Source: Megalonaias nervosa (Eukaryota; Mollusca; Bivalvia; Unionida; Unionidae). From it: a stretch of 64,000 nucleotides of DNA. The DNA is taken from positions 1 through 64,000 of the forward strand of contig JAECUM010001094.1 of NCBI GenBank assembly GCA_016617855.1. Direction: 5' to 3'. The notes under the pieces are model-generated. The model saw only the letters and a program-made list of their open reading frames with translations. It searched no databases and had not been told where the DNA came from. How positions within the stretch are numbered: the first letter of the stretch is position 1; each line of letters begins with the position of its first letter. Position numbers and translations under genes: made by a program. Shown here piece after piece: positions 34,212-45,716 of the stretch.

Positions 34212-34362
34212 TTGTGTGTCAGTAAATAAGAAGACTGTGTGCTCATTTTTGACTCCAGCAAAATCATACAATTTCTTGATATCTTCATGGAATGCAGAAT
34301 AGTCATAACCTCGACTGAGTTCAATCTGGAAGCAGCGATAGCTGCAGATGTGAGCACTCAAC
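34212..34362 (-). CDS. DNAH6: Dynein heavy chain exon 9 (AAA4 to Walker B)
   Basis: Residues 430-480. One base completes arginine 430, then LSAHICSYRCFQIELSRGYD, YSAFHEDIKKLYDFAGV and the AAA4 Walker B-like strand HTVFLFTDTQ, ending at donor GTAAGT. The intron continues with a duplicate of the exon end: a second LFTDTK sequence with donor GTGAGC. Using that second donor would extend the exon to 34,164 by 48 bp (16 codons, no stop). Acceptor ATTCCCAG. Confidence 0.94.
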
Positions 34363-34659
34363 CTGGGAATATAATGCAGTTCATGTTTATAACTGGATAT
34401 GCCAATTCCTCAAACTGAATGAATCATAATTGTCAAGTTTTTTTACTAAAGGCAATAAATCCAATTTGTATAACTACTAAGACAAAGCTAGAGTGCAAAT
34501 GGTATTCACTCACATTGGATTCCTATTACAAAATCTGTTGGTGAGGTCTGGAGGAAAATGTACATAACTAAAAAGACTAGAATTATATTATTGTTTGACA
34601 AAATTTTCATTTTCTATGTGTTAAAATATACTGCCATTTCAATCTGTTCCTGCACATTA

Positions 34660-34810
34660 ATCATCAATGTGTTAAAATTTGCTGTCACTTAACTTTCTGT
34701 TCATGCACTATAATCATCAATGTGTTAAAATTTGCTGTCACTTAACTTTCTGTTCATGCACTATAATCATCAAATTAATATGTTAAAATTTGCTGTCATT
34801 TAACTTCTGT
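34660..34810. repeat. Tandem repeat, about 53-bp unit, 3 copies
   Basis: Unit CATCAATGTGTTAAAATTTG, CTGTCACTTAACTTTCTGTT, CATGCACTATAAT in the intron between exons 9 and 8. Confidence 0.9.
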
Positions 34811-34814
34811 TCAT

Positions 34815-35290
34815 GCAATATACCTGCCAACAAAAACAAGATCTGAATTTGTAAAACACATATGCCACCAATGCAAGTAAAAAAGGCAAAATATCAAAGA
34901 TTTGAAAGAATTTAAAAAACTGCTATACTGGCATAAAAATCTAAATAAAGTTACTTACATGTGCATATAAAAATACACACCAAATTTTGTTTTTCATTGT
35001 AAAGTGAGTTTAACAGGATAGACCTTTGGACAGATGATTGGACATGACTAAATTTATTTGTTGTTGTAGAGTGAGTTTAACATGATAGACTTTTGGATAG
35101 ACAGTTAGTCATGACCAAGTCAAGATGTCCCTGCTGGGGACTAAAATCTTACCATATTCAATATTCTTTATCCCATATTATGAATTTACTCAAATCAAGT
35201 TCATGTACAATCCATGTAAATACATTGGATTCATTGTAGGAATATTTAAAGAATTTTACTCAAGGACAGTGGTTTAATGGATCTATTTAA
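34815..35290. other. Intronic sequence, nothing else recognised
   Basis: Contains a loose duplication of AGTGAGTTTAACAGGATAGAC near 35,005 and 35,070; otherwise nothing recognised. Confidence 0.5.
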
Positions 35291-35298
35291 CAATCTAC

Positions 35299-35459
35299 CT
35301 TGTCAAAGATTGTTTGCCTGTTCCACCAACTCCCACAAGAAGGGCATTGCCTCTTTCTTGTCGAATCATACGAGCAATACGAGACACGTGCTCTATAGCA
35401 TCCATAAAAAAGACAAGTTTCATTTCCTTTGAAGACTGCATGTTGTAATCATCAAGATA
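35299..35459 (-). CDS. DNAH6: Dynein heavy chain exon 8 (AAA4 Walker A)
   Basis: Residues 377-429 plus two bases. It starts [18 protein letters not shown], continues [20 protein letters not shown] and has the AAA4 P-loop GVGGTGKQS before SLTR. Donor GTAGAT. The acceptor TATTTCAG and first exon bases are the 3'-most unit of a 33-bp array of about 20 copies (35,461-36,125). An alternative acceptor 33 bp upstream, at 35,492, would add 11 in-frame residues ([11 protein letters not shown]). Confidence 0.95.
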
Positions 35460-35460
35460 C

Positions 35461-36125
35461 TGAAATACAGACATGTTGTAATCATCAAAAAACTGAAATA
35501 AAGACATGTTTTAATATCAAGATACTTAAATACAGACATGTTTTAATCATCAAGATAATGAAATAAAGACATGCTGTAATCATCAAAAAACTGAAATACA
35601 GACATGTTTTAATCATCAAGAAGCTGAAATACAGACATGAGGTAATCATCAAGATAGTGAATACAGACATGTCTTAATATCAAGATATTGAAATACTGAC
35701 ATGTTTTAATTATCAAGATATTGAAATACAGACATGTTTTAATCATCAAGATACTGAAATAAAGACATGTTTTAATCATCAAGATATTGAAATACAGACA
35801 TGTTTTAATCATCAAGATAGTGAAATACAGACATGTTTTAATCATCAAGATACTGAAATAAAGACATGTTTTAATCATCAAGATATTGAAATACAGACAT
35901 GTTTTAATCATCAAGATACTGAAATAAAGACATGTTTTAATCATCAAGATATTGAAATACAGACATGTTTTAATCATCAAGATAGTGAAATACAGACATG
36001 TTTTAATCATCAAGATACTGAAATAAAGACATGTTTTAATCATCAAGATATTGAAATACAGACATGTTTTAATCATCAAGATACTGAAATACGGACATGT
36101 TTTAATCATCAAGATACTGAATTAC
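35461..36125 (-). repeat. 33-bp array derived from the exon 8 acceptor, about 20 copies
   Basis: On the minus strand each unit reads TATTTCAATATCTTGATGAT then TAAAACATGTCTG. The final unit is the true splice acceptor TATTTCAG and the first bases of exon 8 (TATCTTGATGATTACAACATG). Several intron copies keep TTTCAG; most carry a TAA where the exon has TAC. The unit length is a multiple of three. Confidence 0.95.
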
Positions 36126-36129
36126 AGAC

Positions 36130-36598
36130 AAATGCATGACAATACAACTTACAAAATGTCAACAATTTGTGTCAATCAATTATATCCAATGGATTACTCA
36201 ATATTTTCTAAAGACTTCAGAGGGCAAAAAAAATACCTTACAAAATATTTGAGCTAATTGAGATTCAAGTCCCAACACACTCATTATAGAAAATGATTCA
36301 AAACCTTATCCATTTATTTGATGATTTTGTTAATCCTACAAAATTAATTGAAATGTTGTGCTGGATCAATCAACAATAATGTATTTCAACAGCATTCCAA
36401 TTACCAATTATCACCAGAGAAACGATGGAACATAGTCATGAATACAGGTAATTGGGCAAAGAAGATGTGCTCATCTTGTGACCCAGTAACTAACTCTCCT
36501 GTAAATAGACAGTCAACTTAGATTTCTCAGATATCAAGACAAATGGAAGTAATCAGTAACTAAGACTTTCAAGATATGAAATAATCAGAGTTACACTG
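36130..36598. other. Intronic sequence between exon 8 array and exon 7 donor array
   Basis: No gene or repeat recognised. Confidence 0.5.
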
Positions 36599-36735
36599 TA
36601 CTTACATCTTGCAGGACATTATAAAGTTACACTGCACTTACATCTTGCAGGACATTGTAAAGTTACACTGTACTTACATCTTGCAAGACATTGTAAAGTT
36701 ATGCCGTACTTACATCTTGCAGGACATTGTAAAGT
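36599..36735 (-). repeat. 36-bp array derived from the exon 7 donor, 4 copies
   Basis: On the minus strand each unit contains CTTTACAATGTCCTGCAAGA then TGTAAGT, i.e. the last 20 or so bases of exon 7 plus its donor, followed by ACAGTGTAA. The copy nearest the gene's 5' side is the real exon end (36,714-36,735); three more lie in the intron. Confidence 0.93.
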
Positions 36736-36845
36736 TTTTTTGTATCAGAGAGCTCCTCATAGATTCGGTCCTTTCTCTCGACTCCCATCTTCATGAAGTC
36801 TCCGAAAATTATGGGATTGGTTGAAAAGCTGTCTGGTTCTACAGT
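36714..36845 (-). CDS. DNAH6: Dynein heavy chain exon 7 (entry to AAA4)
   Basis: Residues 333-376, phase 0 at both ends. It starts TVEPDSFSTNPIIFGDFMKM after acceptor ATTCACCAG, continues ERKDRIYEELSD and ends KLYNVLQD before donor GTAAGTAC. IIFGDF is the conserved motif before AAA4. The last 20 or so exon bases and the donor recur in tandem in the intron at 36,599-36,713. Use of a distal donor copy would read an immediate in-frame TAA, so only the first donor gives full-length protein. Confidence 0.92.
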
Positions 36846-37494
36846 CTGGTGAATATAATGATTAACATATGAGACTTAAATAAACCAGTCAAAGTTCCCT
36901 AAACTCACTTTTCTCTAACCTGAATACCTTTGCACACTGACCATATGAGACTTACATAGGCCAGTGAAATTTTGCTAAACTGGCCCTTCTCTACCCTACC
37001 TACCTTTGCATACTCACCATATATTTTGGTCCCATTCTAGAAGAAATTAAACCTCTTTATACTAACCATTTCTATAAAAAAGACAAATGTTTGGGGCCCA
37101 TTTATACATTCAACATATGCACTACATATATGTTCACTAATTAATGTTTTCTTGCTTACTCTGCAAACAATATATGTAGGCAAGCATTTTAACCAAATAA
37201 CTACCTAATCTTACTAAATATACATATACACACACAGTGTATAGTGAAAATTGTGTACTCCATCCCCCATGACAGCTGGATTGTAGCTGTCAATTGCAGC
37301 CACAAAATTTAGTACATTTAGCCTCCTCACGATGAAATAGACTCCAATCATTCCAGTTCACTGAAAAATTCAACTTAGACACCAAGACACCATAAATTCA
37401 GGTTCGTTACAAATTCAACATAGACACCATAAATTCAGGCTCATTACAAAATTCAACTCGAAACAGAGACACCCTTCATAGACAGATTACAGAG

Positions 37495-38030
37495 GCTTCA
37501 CCACAGCTGACAGCCATGTTAGCTCACATTAGAGAGGTTTCACCACAGCTGACAGCCATGTTAGCTCACATTAGAGAGGTTTCACCACAGCTGACAGCCA
37601 TGTTAGCTCACATTAGAGAGGTTTCACCACAGCTGACAGCCATGTTAGCTCACATTAGAGAGGTTTCACCACAGCTGACAGCCATGTTAGCTCACATTAG
37701 AGAGGTTTCACCACAGCTGACAGCCATGTTAGCTCACATTAGAGAGGTTTCACCACAGCTGACAGCCATGTTAGCTCACATTAGAGAGGTTTCACCACAG
37801 CTGACAGCCATGTTAGCTCACATTAGAGAGGTTTCACCACAGCTGACAGCCATGTTAGCTCACATTAGAGAGGTTTCACCACAGCTGACAGAAATGTCAA
37901 ATCAGATTACCAAGGTTGATATACAACTGACAGCCATGTAAGCTCAGATTACAGATGTTTTACAACAGCTGACATCCATGTAAGCTCAGATTACAGAGAT
38001 TTCAGCACAGCTGACAGCCATGTATGCTCA
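37495..38030 (+). repeat. Minisatellite, 42-bp unit, 9 near-perfect copies plus degenerate flank
   Basis: Unit CACAGCTGACAGCCATGTTA, GCTCACATTAGAGAGGTTTC, AC. The nine central copies look identical. Unit length 42 keeps one frame open for 141 codons (37,516-37,941), encoding the 14-residue repeat MLAHIREVSPQLTA. On the right the copies decay and a SINE follows. I regard the open frame as a by-product. Confidence 0.97.
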
Positions 38031-38155
38031 GTTGGTATAGTGACAGACTCGTAATCCAAGGGTTGCGGATTTGATACCCACCCAGATCATACCGGCATGG
38101 TTGCCTGTTTGTCCTTGGGAAAGGTACTTGGCTCTCACTTCCTTGGCCAAATATG
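38024..38155 (+). mobile_element. tRNA-derived SINE, family C, copy 1
   Basis: Head TGCTCAGTTGGTATAGTGAC (A box), GGTTGCGGATTTGATACC (B-box region), then GTTTGTCCTTGGGAAAGGTA and CTTGGCTCTCACTTCCTT, the shared SINE tail. The head matches the minus-strand copy at 61,845-61,985. Confidence 0.8.
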
Positions 38156-38159
38156 TTTT

Positions 38160-38865
38160 TAAAGTACCATTAAAAATCAATTCACCACAGTTATCATTGG
38201 TAAAATAATATAATTATTTTATGTACTTTTTAGAAGTGAAATATACAAAACAAAGTGAAATATATTTCACATTTGTTCATTTCTGTATTTTTTCAGATCT
38301 CAAAATATATATTCTTATATTTTTTACCATGTGATAATACAACAAAGTAATGTCTCTTGTATAACCTTTTAAATAAAGTCAAAAGCATGGTGTGTTTTAT
38401 CACACTTGTTTTGTGGTAAGATACTGTAAAATATTTTATAAAATGTCAAAATTGCAATTTATTGCAACAGACCAGGTCACCCCAAACCTAACATTCTCTT
38501 AAACCATGTGTATTTTTATACTAATAAAAATATATTTTGTTCTTTCATCTTGTGGTATAAAAACATTTCATTTCACTCATGAATTTGCAACTCATTAAAA
38601 TATCAAGTCTTGTGCACCACAGAAAGAAGTATATTCATTGTTCAAAATATCCCATATTTAATAAAGAAAAACATATCCCATATTTAATAAGTAAATAAAT
38701 CCCATATTAATAAGAAAAACTCTATGATATGCTTATCAATAGCAGAAAGTTCAAACTAAATAATGCAGTGTAAGATAAAGACTGCAGATTATTTGTTCTC
38801 AAACTTGTTTTGCAAATTTGTCATATTGATTTTATACTATAATTTAATTAAAACCAGAAACGTGA
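38160..38865. other. Intronic sequence, nothing recognised
   Basis: Very AT-rich. A small tandem stretch of ATCCCATATTTAATAA occurs at 38,645-38,720. No gene. Confidence 0.5.
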
Positions 38866-38867
38866 TA

Positions 38868-39155
38868 CAGATGCCCCTGCCAATAGGATGGGCAAAGTTA
38901 ATTTGCACAGAGATGCTTCTGTCAATAGGATGGGCAAAGTAAATTTGCACAGAGATGCTCCTGCCAATAGGATGGGAAAAGTTAATTTGCACAGAGATGC
39001 CCCTGCTAATAGGATGGGAAAAGTTAATTTGGACAGAGATGGCCCTGCCAATAGGATGGGCAAAGTTAATTTGCATAGAGATGCTCCTGCCAATAGGATG
39101 GGCAAAGTTAATTTGTACAGAGATGCCCCTGCAAATAAGATGGGCAAAGTTAGTT
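38868..39155. repeat. Minisatellite, 42-bp unit, about 6.5 copies
   Basis: Unit GATGCCCCTGCCAATAGGAT, GGGCAAAGTTAATTTGCACA, GA. Unit length divisible by three leaves frames open on both strands. A single unit-like fragment (GATGCTCCTGCCAATA) also occurs at 57,738. Confidence 0.96.
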
Positions 39156-39344
39156 ACTGTGTAGAAGGAAAATTCTGGAGCAAATGAATGGCAAGGTTCA
39201 CAGCCAAACTATAGCTATAACTGTTTAATTTCATTGGTATATTATGAAAATCAAACTTGACCTAGGTCTTCTTAATGTAAAGCATATCAAATTTAGTCTG
39301 AATTGATATAGACCTCCAAAAGTTACTGAGCAGAAATGAAATTC

Positions 39345-39510
39345 AGGATGGGACAGGATGGGATGGTACAAACAGACATGACATGATGGGACAGGATGGG
39401 ACAGTATATGACAAGATGATGCAGATGATTACTTGGACATGATTGGACTTAGTGGAGAAAGATGGGACAGCAAGACGGACACATCATAAGATGGGACAGG
39501 ATGGGAAAGT
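39345..39510. repeat. Degenerate GGGACAGGAT-type repeat
   Basis: Irregular copies of GATGGGACAGGATGGGACAG. Low regularity compared with the other arrays. Confidence 0.7.
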
Positions 39511-39635
39511 AAAGACAGATAATACTATATGCCCCACTATAGATATGAGAGGAGCAAATAAATTAATGACAGTAAAATGCTGTGATGTACAGCATAAACA
39601 TGTGGACTAGACTACACATATTAAATATTTCTCAC

Positions 39636-39799
39636 CTCTCCAAAATGTTTGCTGGCCATCTCTGCCAAAATACCGTAGAAATATGTCTTGTCTTCATTAT
39701 TGATCAGACGATCATGAAACACTCGCTGAGCTTCGTGACAGAATAAACGGAAAATCTGCTTGTTGTCTCGAATTACTCCTGTATCAGCCTGGAGAATTC
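39636..39799 (-). CDS. DNAH6: Dynein heavy chain exon 6 (AAA3-AAA4 linker helices)
   Basis: Residues 278-332. Two bases complete glycine 278, then ILQADTGVIRDNKQIFRLFC, HEAQRVFHDRLINNEDK and the end SKHFGE before donor GTGAGA. 'RLFCHEAQRVFHDRLIN' is the expected family sequence between AAA3 and AAA4. The 4.8 kb intron before it contains the 1.7 kb 41-bp minisatellite and a second 37-bp array. Confidence 0.94.
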
Positions 39800-39964
39800 C
39801 TATTAGAAATAAAAAGAATCATTAACAAAAAAATGTAATTACTATAAAATAACTACATACAGCAATGTCCCTTAAAAGACATGACTTTTCTCATAGACAA
39901 CATTATCTGGATTTGGTTGGTTGATTTTATAGCTGTATAGTGCTATATAGTGCCAAAATAAAAG

Positions 39965-41630
39965 GCTATGTATCAAAATAATTTACTACCAACAAGTGAT
40001 AAAAATATATGCAACAAAACAGTTTACTGCCAACAAGTGATACAAATGTATGCATCAAAATAGTTTACTGCCAACAAGTGATAAAAATGTATGAATCAAA
40101 GCAGTTTACTACCAACAAGTGATAAAAATGTATGCATCAAAACAGTTTACTACCAAACAAGTGATAAAAATGTATGCATCAAAACAGTTTACTACCAACA
40201 AGTGATAAAAATGTATGCATCAAAACAGTTTACTACCAAACAAGTGATACAATGTATTGGATGTATCAAAACAGTTTTCTACCAACAAGTGATAAAAATG
40301 TATGCATCAAAACAGTTTACTACCAACAAGTGATACAATGTATGCATCAAAACAGTTTACTACCAACAAGTGATAAAAATGTATGCATCAAAACAGTTTA
40401 CTACCAACAAGTGATACAATGTATGCATCAAAACAGTTTATTACCAACAAGTGATACAATGTATGCATCAAAACAGTTTACTACCAGCAAGTGATACAAT
40501 GTATGCATCAAACAGTTTACTACCAACAAGTGATAAAAATGTATGTATCAAAACAGTTTACTACCAACAAGCAATAAAAATGGATGTATCAAAACAGTTT
40601 ACTACCAAACAAGTGATAAAAATCTATGCATCAAAACAGTTTTCTACCAACAAGTGATACAATGTATGCATCAAAACAGTTTACTACCAACAAGTGATAA
40701 AAATGTATGCATCAAAACAGTTTACTACCAAACAAGTGATCTAATGTATGCATCAAAACAGTTTAATACCAACAAGTGATACAATGTATGTATCAAACAG
40801 TTTACTACCAACAAGTGATACAATGTATCCATCAAAACAGTTTACTACCAACAAGTGATACAATGTATGTATCAAAACAGTTTATTACCAACAAGTGATA
40901 AAAATGTATGCATCAAAACAGTTTACTACCAAGTGATAAAAATGTATGCATCAAAACAGTTTACTACCAACACGTGATAAAAATTATGCATCAAAACAGT
41001 TTACTACCAACAAGTGATACAATGTATCCATCAAAACAGTTTACTACCAACAAGTGATAAAAATGTATGCATCAAAACAGTTTACTACCAACAAGTGATA
41101 AAAAAGTATGCATCAAAACAGTTTACTACCAACAAGCGATAAAAATGTATGCATCAAAACAGTTTATTACCAACAAGCGATAAAAATGTATGCATCAAAA
41201 CAGTTTACTAGCAACAAGTGGTAAAAATGTATGCATCAAAACAGTTTACTACCAACAAGTGATAAAAATGTATGCATCAAAACAGTTTACTACCAACAAG
41301 TGATACAATGTATGTATCAAAAGTTTATTACCAACAAGTGATAAAAATGTATGCATCAAAACAATTTACTACCAACAAGTGATAAAAATGTATGCATCAA
41401 AACAGTTTACTACCAACAAGTGATACAACGTATGTATCAAAACAGTTTACTACCAACAAGTGATAAAAATGTATGTATCAAAACAGTTTATTACCAACAA
41501 GTGATAAAAATGTATGCATCAAAACAGTTTACTACCAACAAGTGATAAAAATGTATGCATCAAAACAGTTTACTACCAACAAGTGATAAAAATGTATGCA
41601 TCAAAACAGTTTACTACCAACAAGTGATAC
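39965..41630. repeat. Minisatellite, 38-41-bp unit, about 42 copies
   Basis: Unit GTATGCATCAAAACAGTTTA then CTACCAACAAGTGATAAAAAT. Two main length types (GATAAAAAT and GATACAAT) are interspersed, and some copies have an extra A in ACCAAACAAG. Located in the intron between exons 6 and 5. Confidence 0.97.
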
Positions 41631-41639
41631 AAGCAGAAA

Positions 41640-42211
41640 AACACAAAGATGGTGAAAATAGATGAAGGTTCTCCATCAATAGAAGAATTAATTTAAAACC
41701 AATTATCTGGTCTGAATTTAACTTTAAAACTGCTACCACACTTATTCACCTTGATTTTGAATTCTGGACTCATGATAACCTATTTCATAGTGGATTCACA
41801 GCTCAATAATAATAATATGGTTTCTAAATATTATTGACACTATTACAACAAAGCCTTGTTTATAACCTACCTTAATATAATGTAATCTCACTTATATACC
41901 AGTAGCTTAGCTCTGTTAACAGTGTTATAAGGAGGGATCATAGTTAACTGTATGATCACACCTCAGAAAAAAAGCCCTGAATCTCATTTTTGTTCTCTTT
42001 GGTTATTTTATGTTTTGTGACTGTCTGGTATAACCTTGTCTGATGCAACTACCTGCCCGATAAATCTATCAATTCTTTATTCATATTTATCCTCTTCCTC
42101 ACATAACCAAATAATAACATTTTTTGACAAAGAAGGTTAATCTGACAAACATTGAAAATAGAGTCAAGATGGGCAAATAAGTTACCATTTAATAACACAT
42201 TTTACTGGATA

Positions 42212-42271
<60 letters not shown>

Positions 42272-43170
42272 TAGATGATGTATAAACATATTACTGTATA
42301 CTATATGACATGCAAATAGAGGATGACTTAAACACTTAATATTTTTCCTAGTATTAATCAAATCATACTGAGTTCCATTTGTACACAATGATCAAGCAAA
42401 AGAACACATTTAAACATATAACTTGGGCTTCTCTAACATTTTCTAACTAATTTTTGAGAACATTGTTGTTATACTGGATATATAAGCATAATGTGAAATT
42501 CATCTTCAATATCGCCAATGTTAAAAATTCTTATTGGTACTAATACATACTCTGCATCAGGCAGAATCCTTAATGAGATGCAGTACAGCTCACATGATTT
42601 TTCATTTCTCCATTTATTATGGTAGGGATGGAGAGAGCATGGAGAGGGTTAGGAAAAAGTCCCTTCAGCATCAAACCATACACCCTCATGGAGTTGCCAT
42701 GCATTTTCCAGAGAACAGCTGCAGACACCATGGTTCCTCATGGAGTTACATCTGATCACCACCACAAAGTGGAATTGGTGTCAACAAAGTGGACATGATT
42801 TACTGTTTATGACCCCAGCAATCATGTACTAAATAGTTTCATTGTGCAAGAGGGCATGGTTGGGCATGGAATTATCAATGCTGTTGCCCTTATAAATTAA
42901 TAGATGCCATTTGGTTTTTTTATTCTTCCAAATCAAATCATATATAACATCAGTGTTATCCGCTACATGCCAAATGAAAATTTAGTGTGTCATATTACCA
43001 ATTTATTTTGCCAGAGAGATGGATAAGCAACATGCTAATGATTACCAAAGATATGTAAACCAAAAATTCATATATTTTCAAGACAAGTGCATTTTTTTCC
43101 TCTCAGAAACTATATCAACAATGTTGTATATTTCAGAAGGAAGTTTAATATACAATCACTATATAAAGAA
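41640..43170. other. Intronic sequence with one microsatellite
   Basis: No gene. Holds an (AT)n run of about 30 dinucleotides at 42,211-42,270. The open frame at 42,534-42,755 resembles nothing I know. Confidence 0.5.
42211..42270. repeat. (AT)n microsatellite
   Basis: About 30 uninterrupted AT dinucleotides, likely variable in length. Confidence 0.97.
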
Positions 43171-43174
43171 ATAG

Positions 43175-43560
43175 TGGTCAAATTAGTAAAACATGCTTCA
43201 CTTTACAAGCATGGTCAAATAGGTAGAACATAGTTCACATCACAATCATGGTCAAATTGGTAAAACATGGGTTCTCTTCACAAGCATGGTCAAAATGGTA
43301 AAAGAGTTTTCTTCACAAGCAAGGTCAAATTGGTAAAATATAGTTCTCATTACAAGCATGGTCAAATTGGTGAAACATGGTTCTCTTCACATACATGGTC
43401 AAACTGGTAGGACATAGTTCACATCACAATCATGGTAAAAGTGGTAAAACATGGTTCTCTTCACAAGCATGGTCAAACTGGTAGAACATAGTTCTCATCA
43501 CAAGCATGGTCAAACTGGTAAAACATGGTTCTCATCACAAACATGGTCATACTGGTAGGG
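43175..43560. repeat. Minisatellite, about 37-bp unit, 10 copies
   Basis: Unit CACAAGCATGGTCAAACTGG then TAAAACATGGTTCTCTT. Copies vary in the GTAGAACATAG segment. Confidence 0.93.
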
Positions 43561-43564
43561 TAGC

Positions 43565-44625
43565 TTGTGAGAAAAGGATTGATCTTGGAATCATGACAAT
43601 TTTGCCACATCACTGTTCATTTCAGGAATGAATTTAATTCAGTTTAATAGCAGACAATTAACAAACTGTTGACTGCTGGTTATAAATGTGGCTGTTAAAT
43701 ATAATGCTCAAGGTCTGATGGCTTCATTTAATATAAATTACACCTTCCCAAAGTGAAAAGGACATATTCATTAGATGCTAATTAGTGTCCATATCTGATA
43801 ACAGCATTGACAATGAGTACTCCTTTAATTTCTGTGGAACATCAGAGTCAAGCCTCTTTTAGGGACAGACCAATGGATTTCCTTTAGGGGAAGAGCAGGG
43901 AATAAGTTTTGTATAGCAATTCTTGAACACAATTGTCTTCCTCTGATTTGTGTGAAGAAAAAGAACTTACTCTATATTTTATTCAATTCTTATCATTTTG
44001 GTTATCTTGAAATGAAAGAAAAACAAATACCCAGATGTAAAATAGTCCACCACTGTAAACCTCCCTCCAAATTAAATGCTCAGTTCCTTACCACATACCT
44101 GCAGTAGGTCATATTGTTTAAGTATATAGCTGGCTTAAAGTGTCAGTGATCTATTTTCCACAAAATATGACATAAAATTATGACATAAAATTCTTTGCCT
44201 ACATTATTTAAATTTAATTGGGAATGCATATAAGTTTTTTGCATGGACAATAACTGTCAACAGAAGTATTGCAACAGAACCCAATTAACTTTTTCTAAAC
44301 ACACATGATATCAAAACTGTAAATGACTCTAGATGCTTCAGTTTTTTTCATGAGTGGACATCATGCATGAACTATTCCAATGTCAATTAGTAATGGTGAC
44401 CAGCTCTCTCCACAGCGGAGTTGCCAAAGTTATGCCTGCTGAGGCATGGTGGTGATTTGTAGGTATTTACCCTTCCACCATCGAATATTTTTCAAATAAT
44501 AAGCATGGAGGAGATAAGGTGCCTCCACTCTGATGTGTGTAGACATGGAAAACCACCCTACTGCTGAAAAAAGCCTAGGGAAAAGAGTTAGTTCCCTTGA
44601 AGAGTTTCTGCTCACTATAATATGA
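43565..44625. other. Intronic sequence before exon 5 donor
   Basis: No gene or repeat recognised. Confidence 0.5.
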
Positions 44626-44631
44626 GATTAC

Positions 44632-44803
44632 CTTGAATACATTTGGAGAGATCTCTGAGGTTGAAGACATAATGGGACTTGGCAGGAGTAGGTAGAAGAT
44701 CTGTACTCATTCTTCCATAAATTTCTACGGCAGCCGTAACAATGGGTTCTGTACATTGACGCACAGCGGTTGGGAAATCCATAAAGAACCCAGCTAGGAT
44801 TTG
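44632..44803 (-). CDS. DNAH6: Dynein heavy chain exon 5 (AAA3 small domain to AAA4)
   Basis: Residues 221-277 plus one base. It starts QILAGFFMDFPTAVRQ after acceptor ATTTTCAG, passes EIYGRMSTDLLPTP and ends KSHYVFNLRDLSKCIQ before donor GTAATC. HYVFNLRDLSKCIQG is a hallmark of all dynein heavy chains in the AAA3 C-terminal subdomain. No minisatellite lies in the adjacent downstream 800 bp. Confidence 0.95.
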
Positions 44804-45716
44804 CTGAAAATTGAAGATTGTAGTTTTTCCAAATTATTTAAAAATAGTTTTTATGTAATCATTTCAGATGAAAATTATATTAGTGTTATTTGATTTCATT
44901 CAACATTTGTCATCTTAAAATTATATTTTCTTTCTGACCAAAAACCAAAGGTATATGTTAGTCTGATCTGCAAAGAATACACATGTCATGTCATTTAAGA
45001 CTGCAACAGAAACATTTACATCAATCATGACTGGGTGAGATAGTGAAAAAAGTGAGAAATAAAATTGTCTTTGTAAAATATGTATGTTCTCCACTAACAT
45101 CAAAAAGGTTTGAGCCCAAATGTTAAAAAAATTTTTTTTAAAAAGTGGAAAATTACTCGGACATGAAAATGTAAGTAGATCATCAACATCTGCACACAAA
45201 TCATGCTGCTGAATTTCATTTGTCTATATCTAGCGTTTTTTGTATAAGTGTTTTTCACCCAAATAGTCTCAAGTCCAAAAGGTTCAATAAGTTCAAAATA
45301 TAAAACAATTATTTTAAAGAAGAGTCTAATCAAGTCAACTACATATGCATACACTGTTGCATACCAAATTTCCATTGCCAACATCAGATAGTTTTTGCAT
45401 AATTGTGCTAACCAGCTTCCTGGGATGGACATATGAGTAGAAATCTGGTTGTACAGAACCAAATGAAGATGACTATGCTACAAGCAAAGAAGGCAACAAA
45501 AAACAGAAATACGGGCAACTCATTAATGATAGCTTCAATAGTACAGCTGTGTAACCCATTCAGTTGTATTACCTATTAGGACAATAAATAAATATTCCAT
45601 TCATGCTGATTCCAAATATATTTTTGATTTCACTTAAAACCATAAAAAAATGTCAGAGGAAAGGTAAATTATTCACTCCAAAGGTCGCTATACTGACTGA
45701 AGTACACTTAACTCAC

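Noticed and set aside
38024..38155. Functional tRNA gene
   Set aside because: A and B boxes are present but the arms do not fold into a full cloverleaf by eye, and a SINE tail follows.
42534..42755. 73-codon plus-strand frame
   Set aside because: Antisense to the host gene, no recognisable domain, normal length for chance in this base composition.
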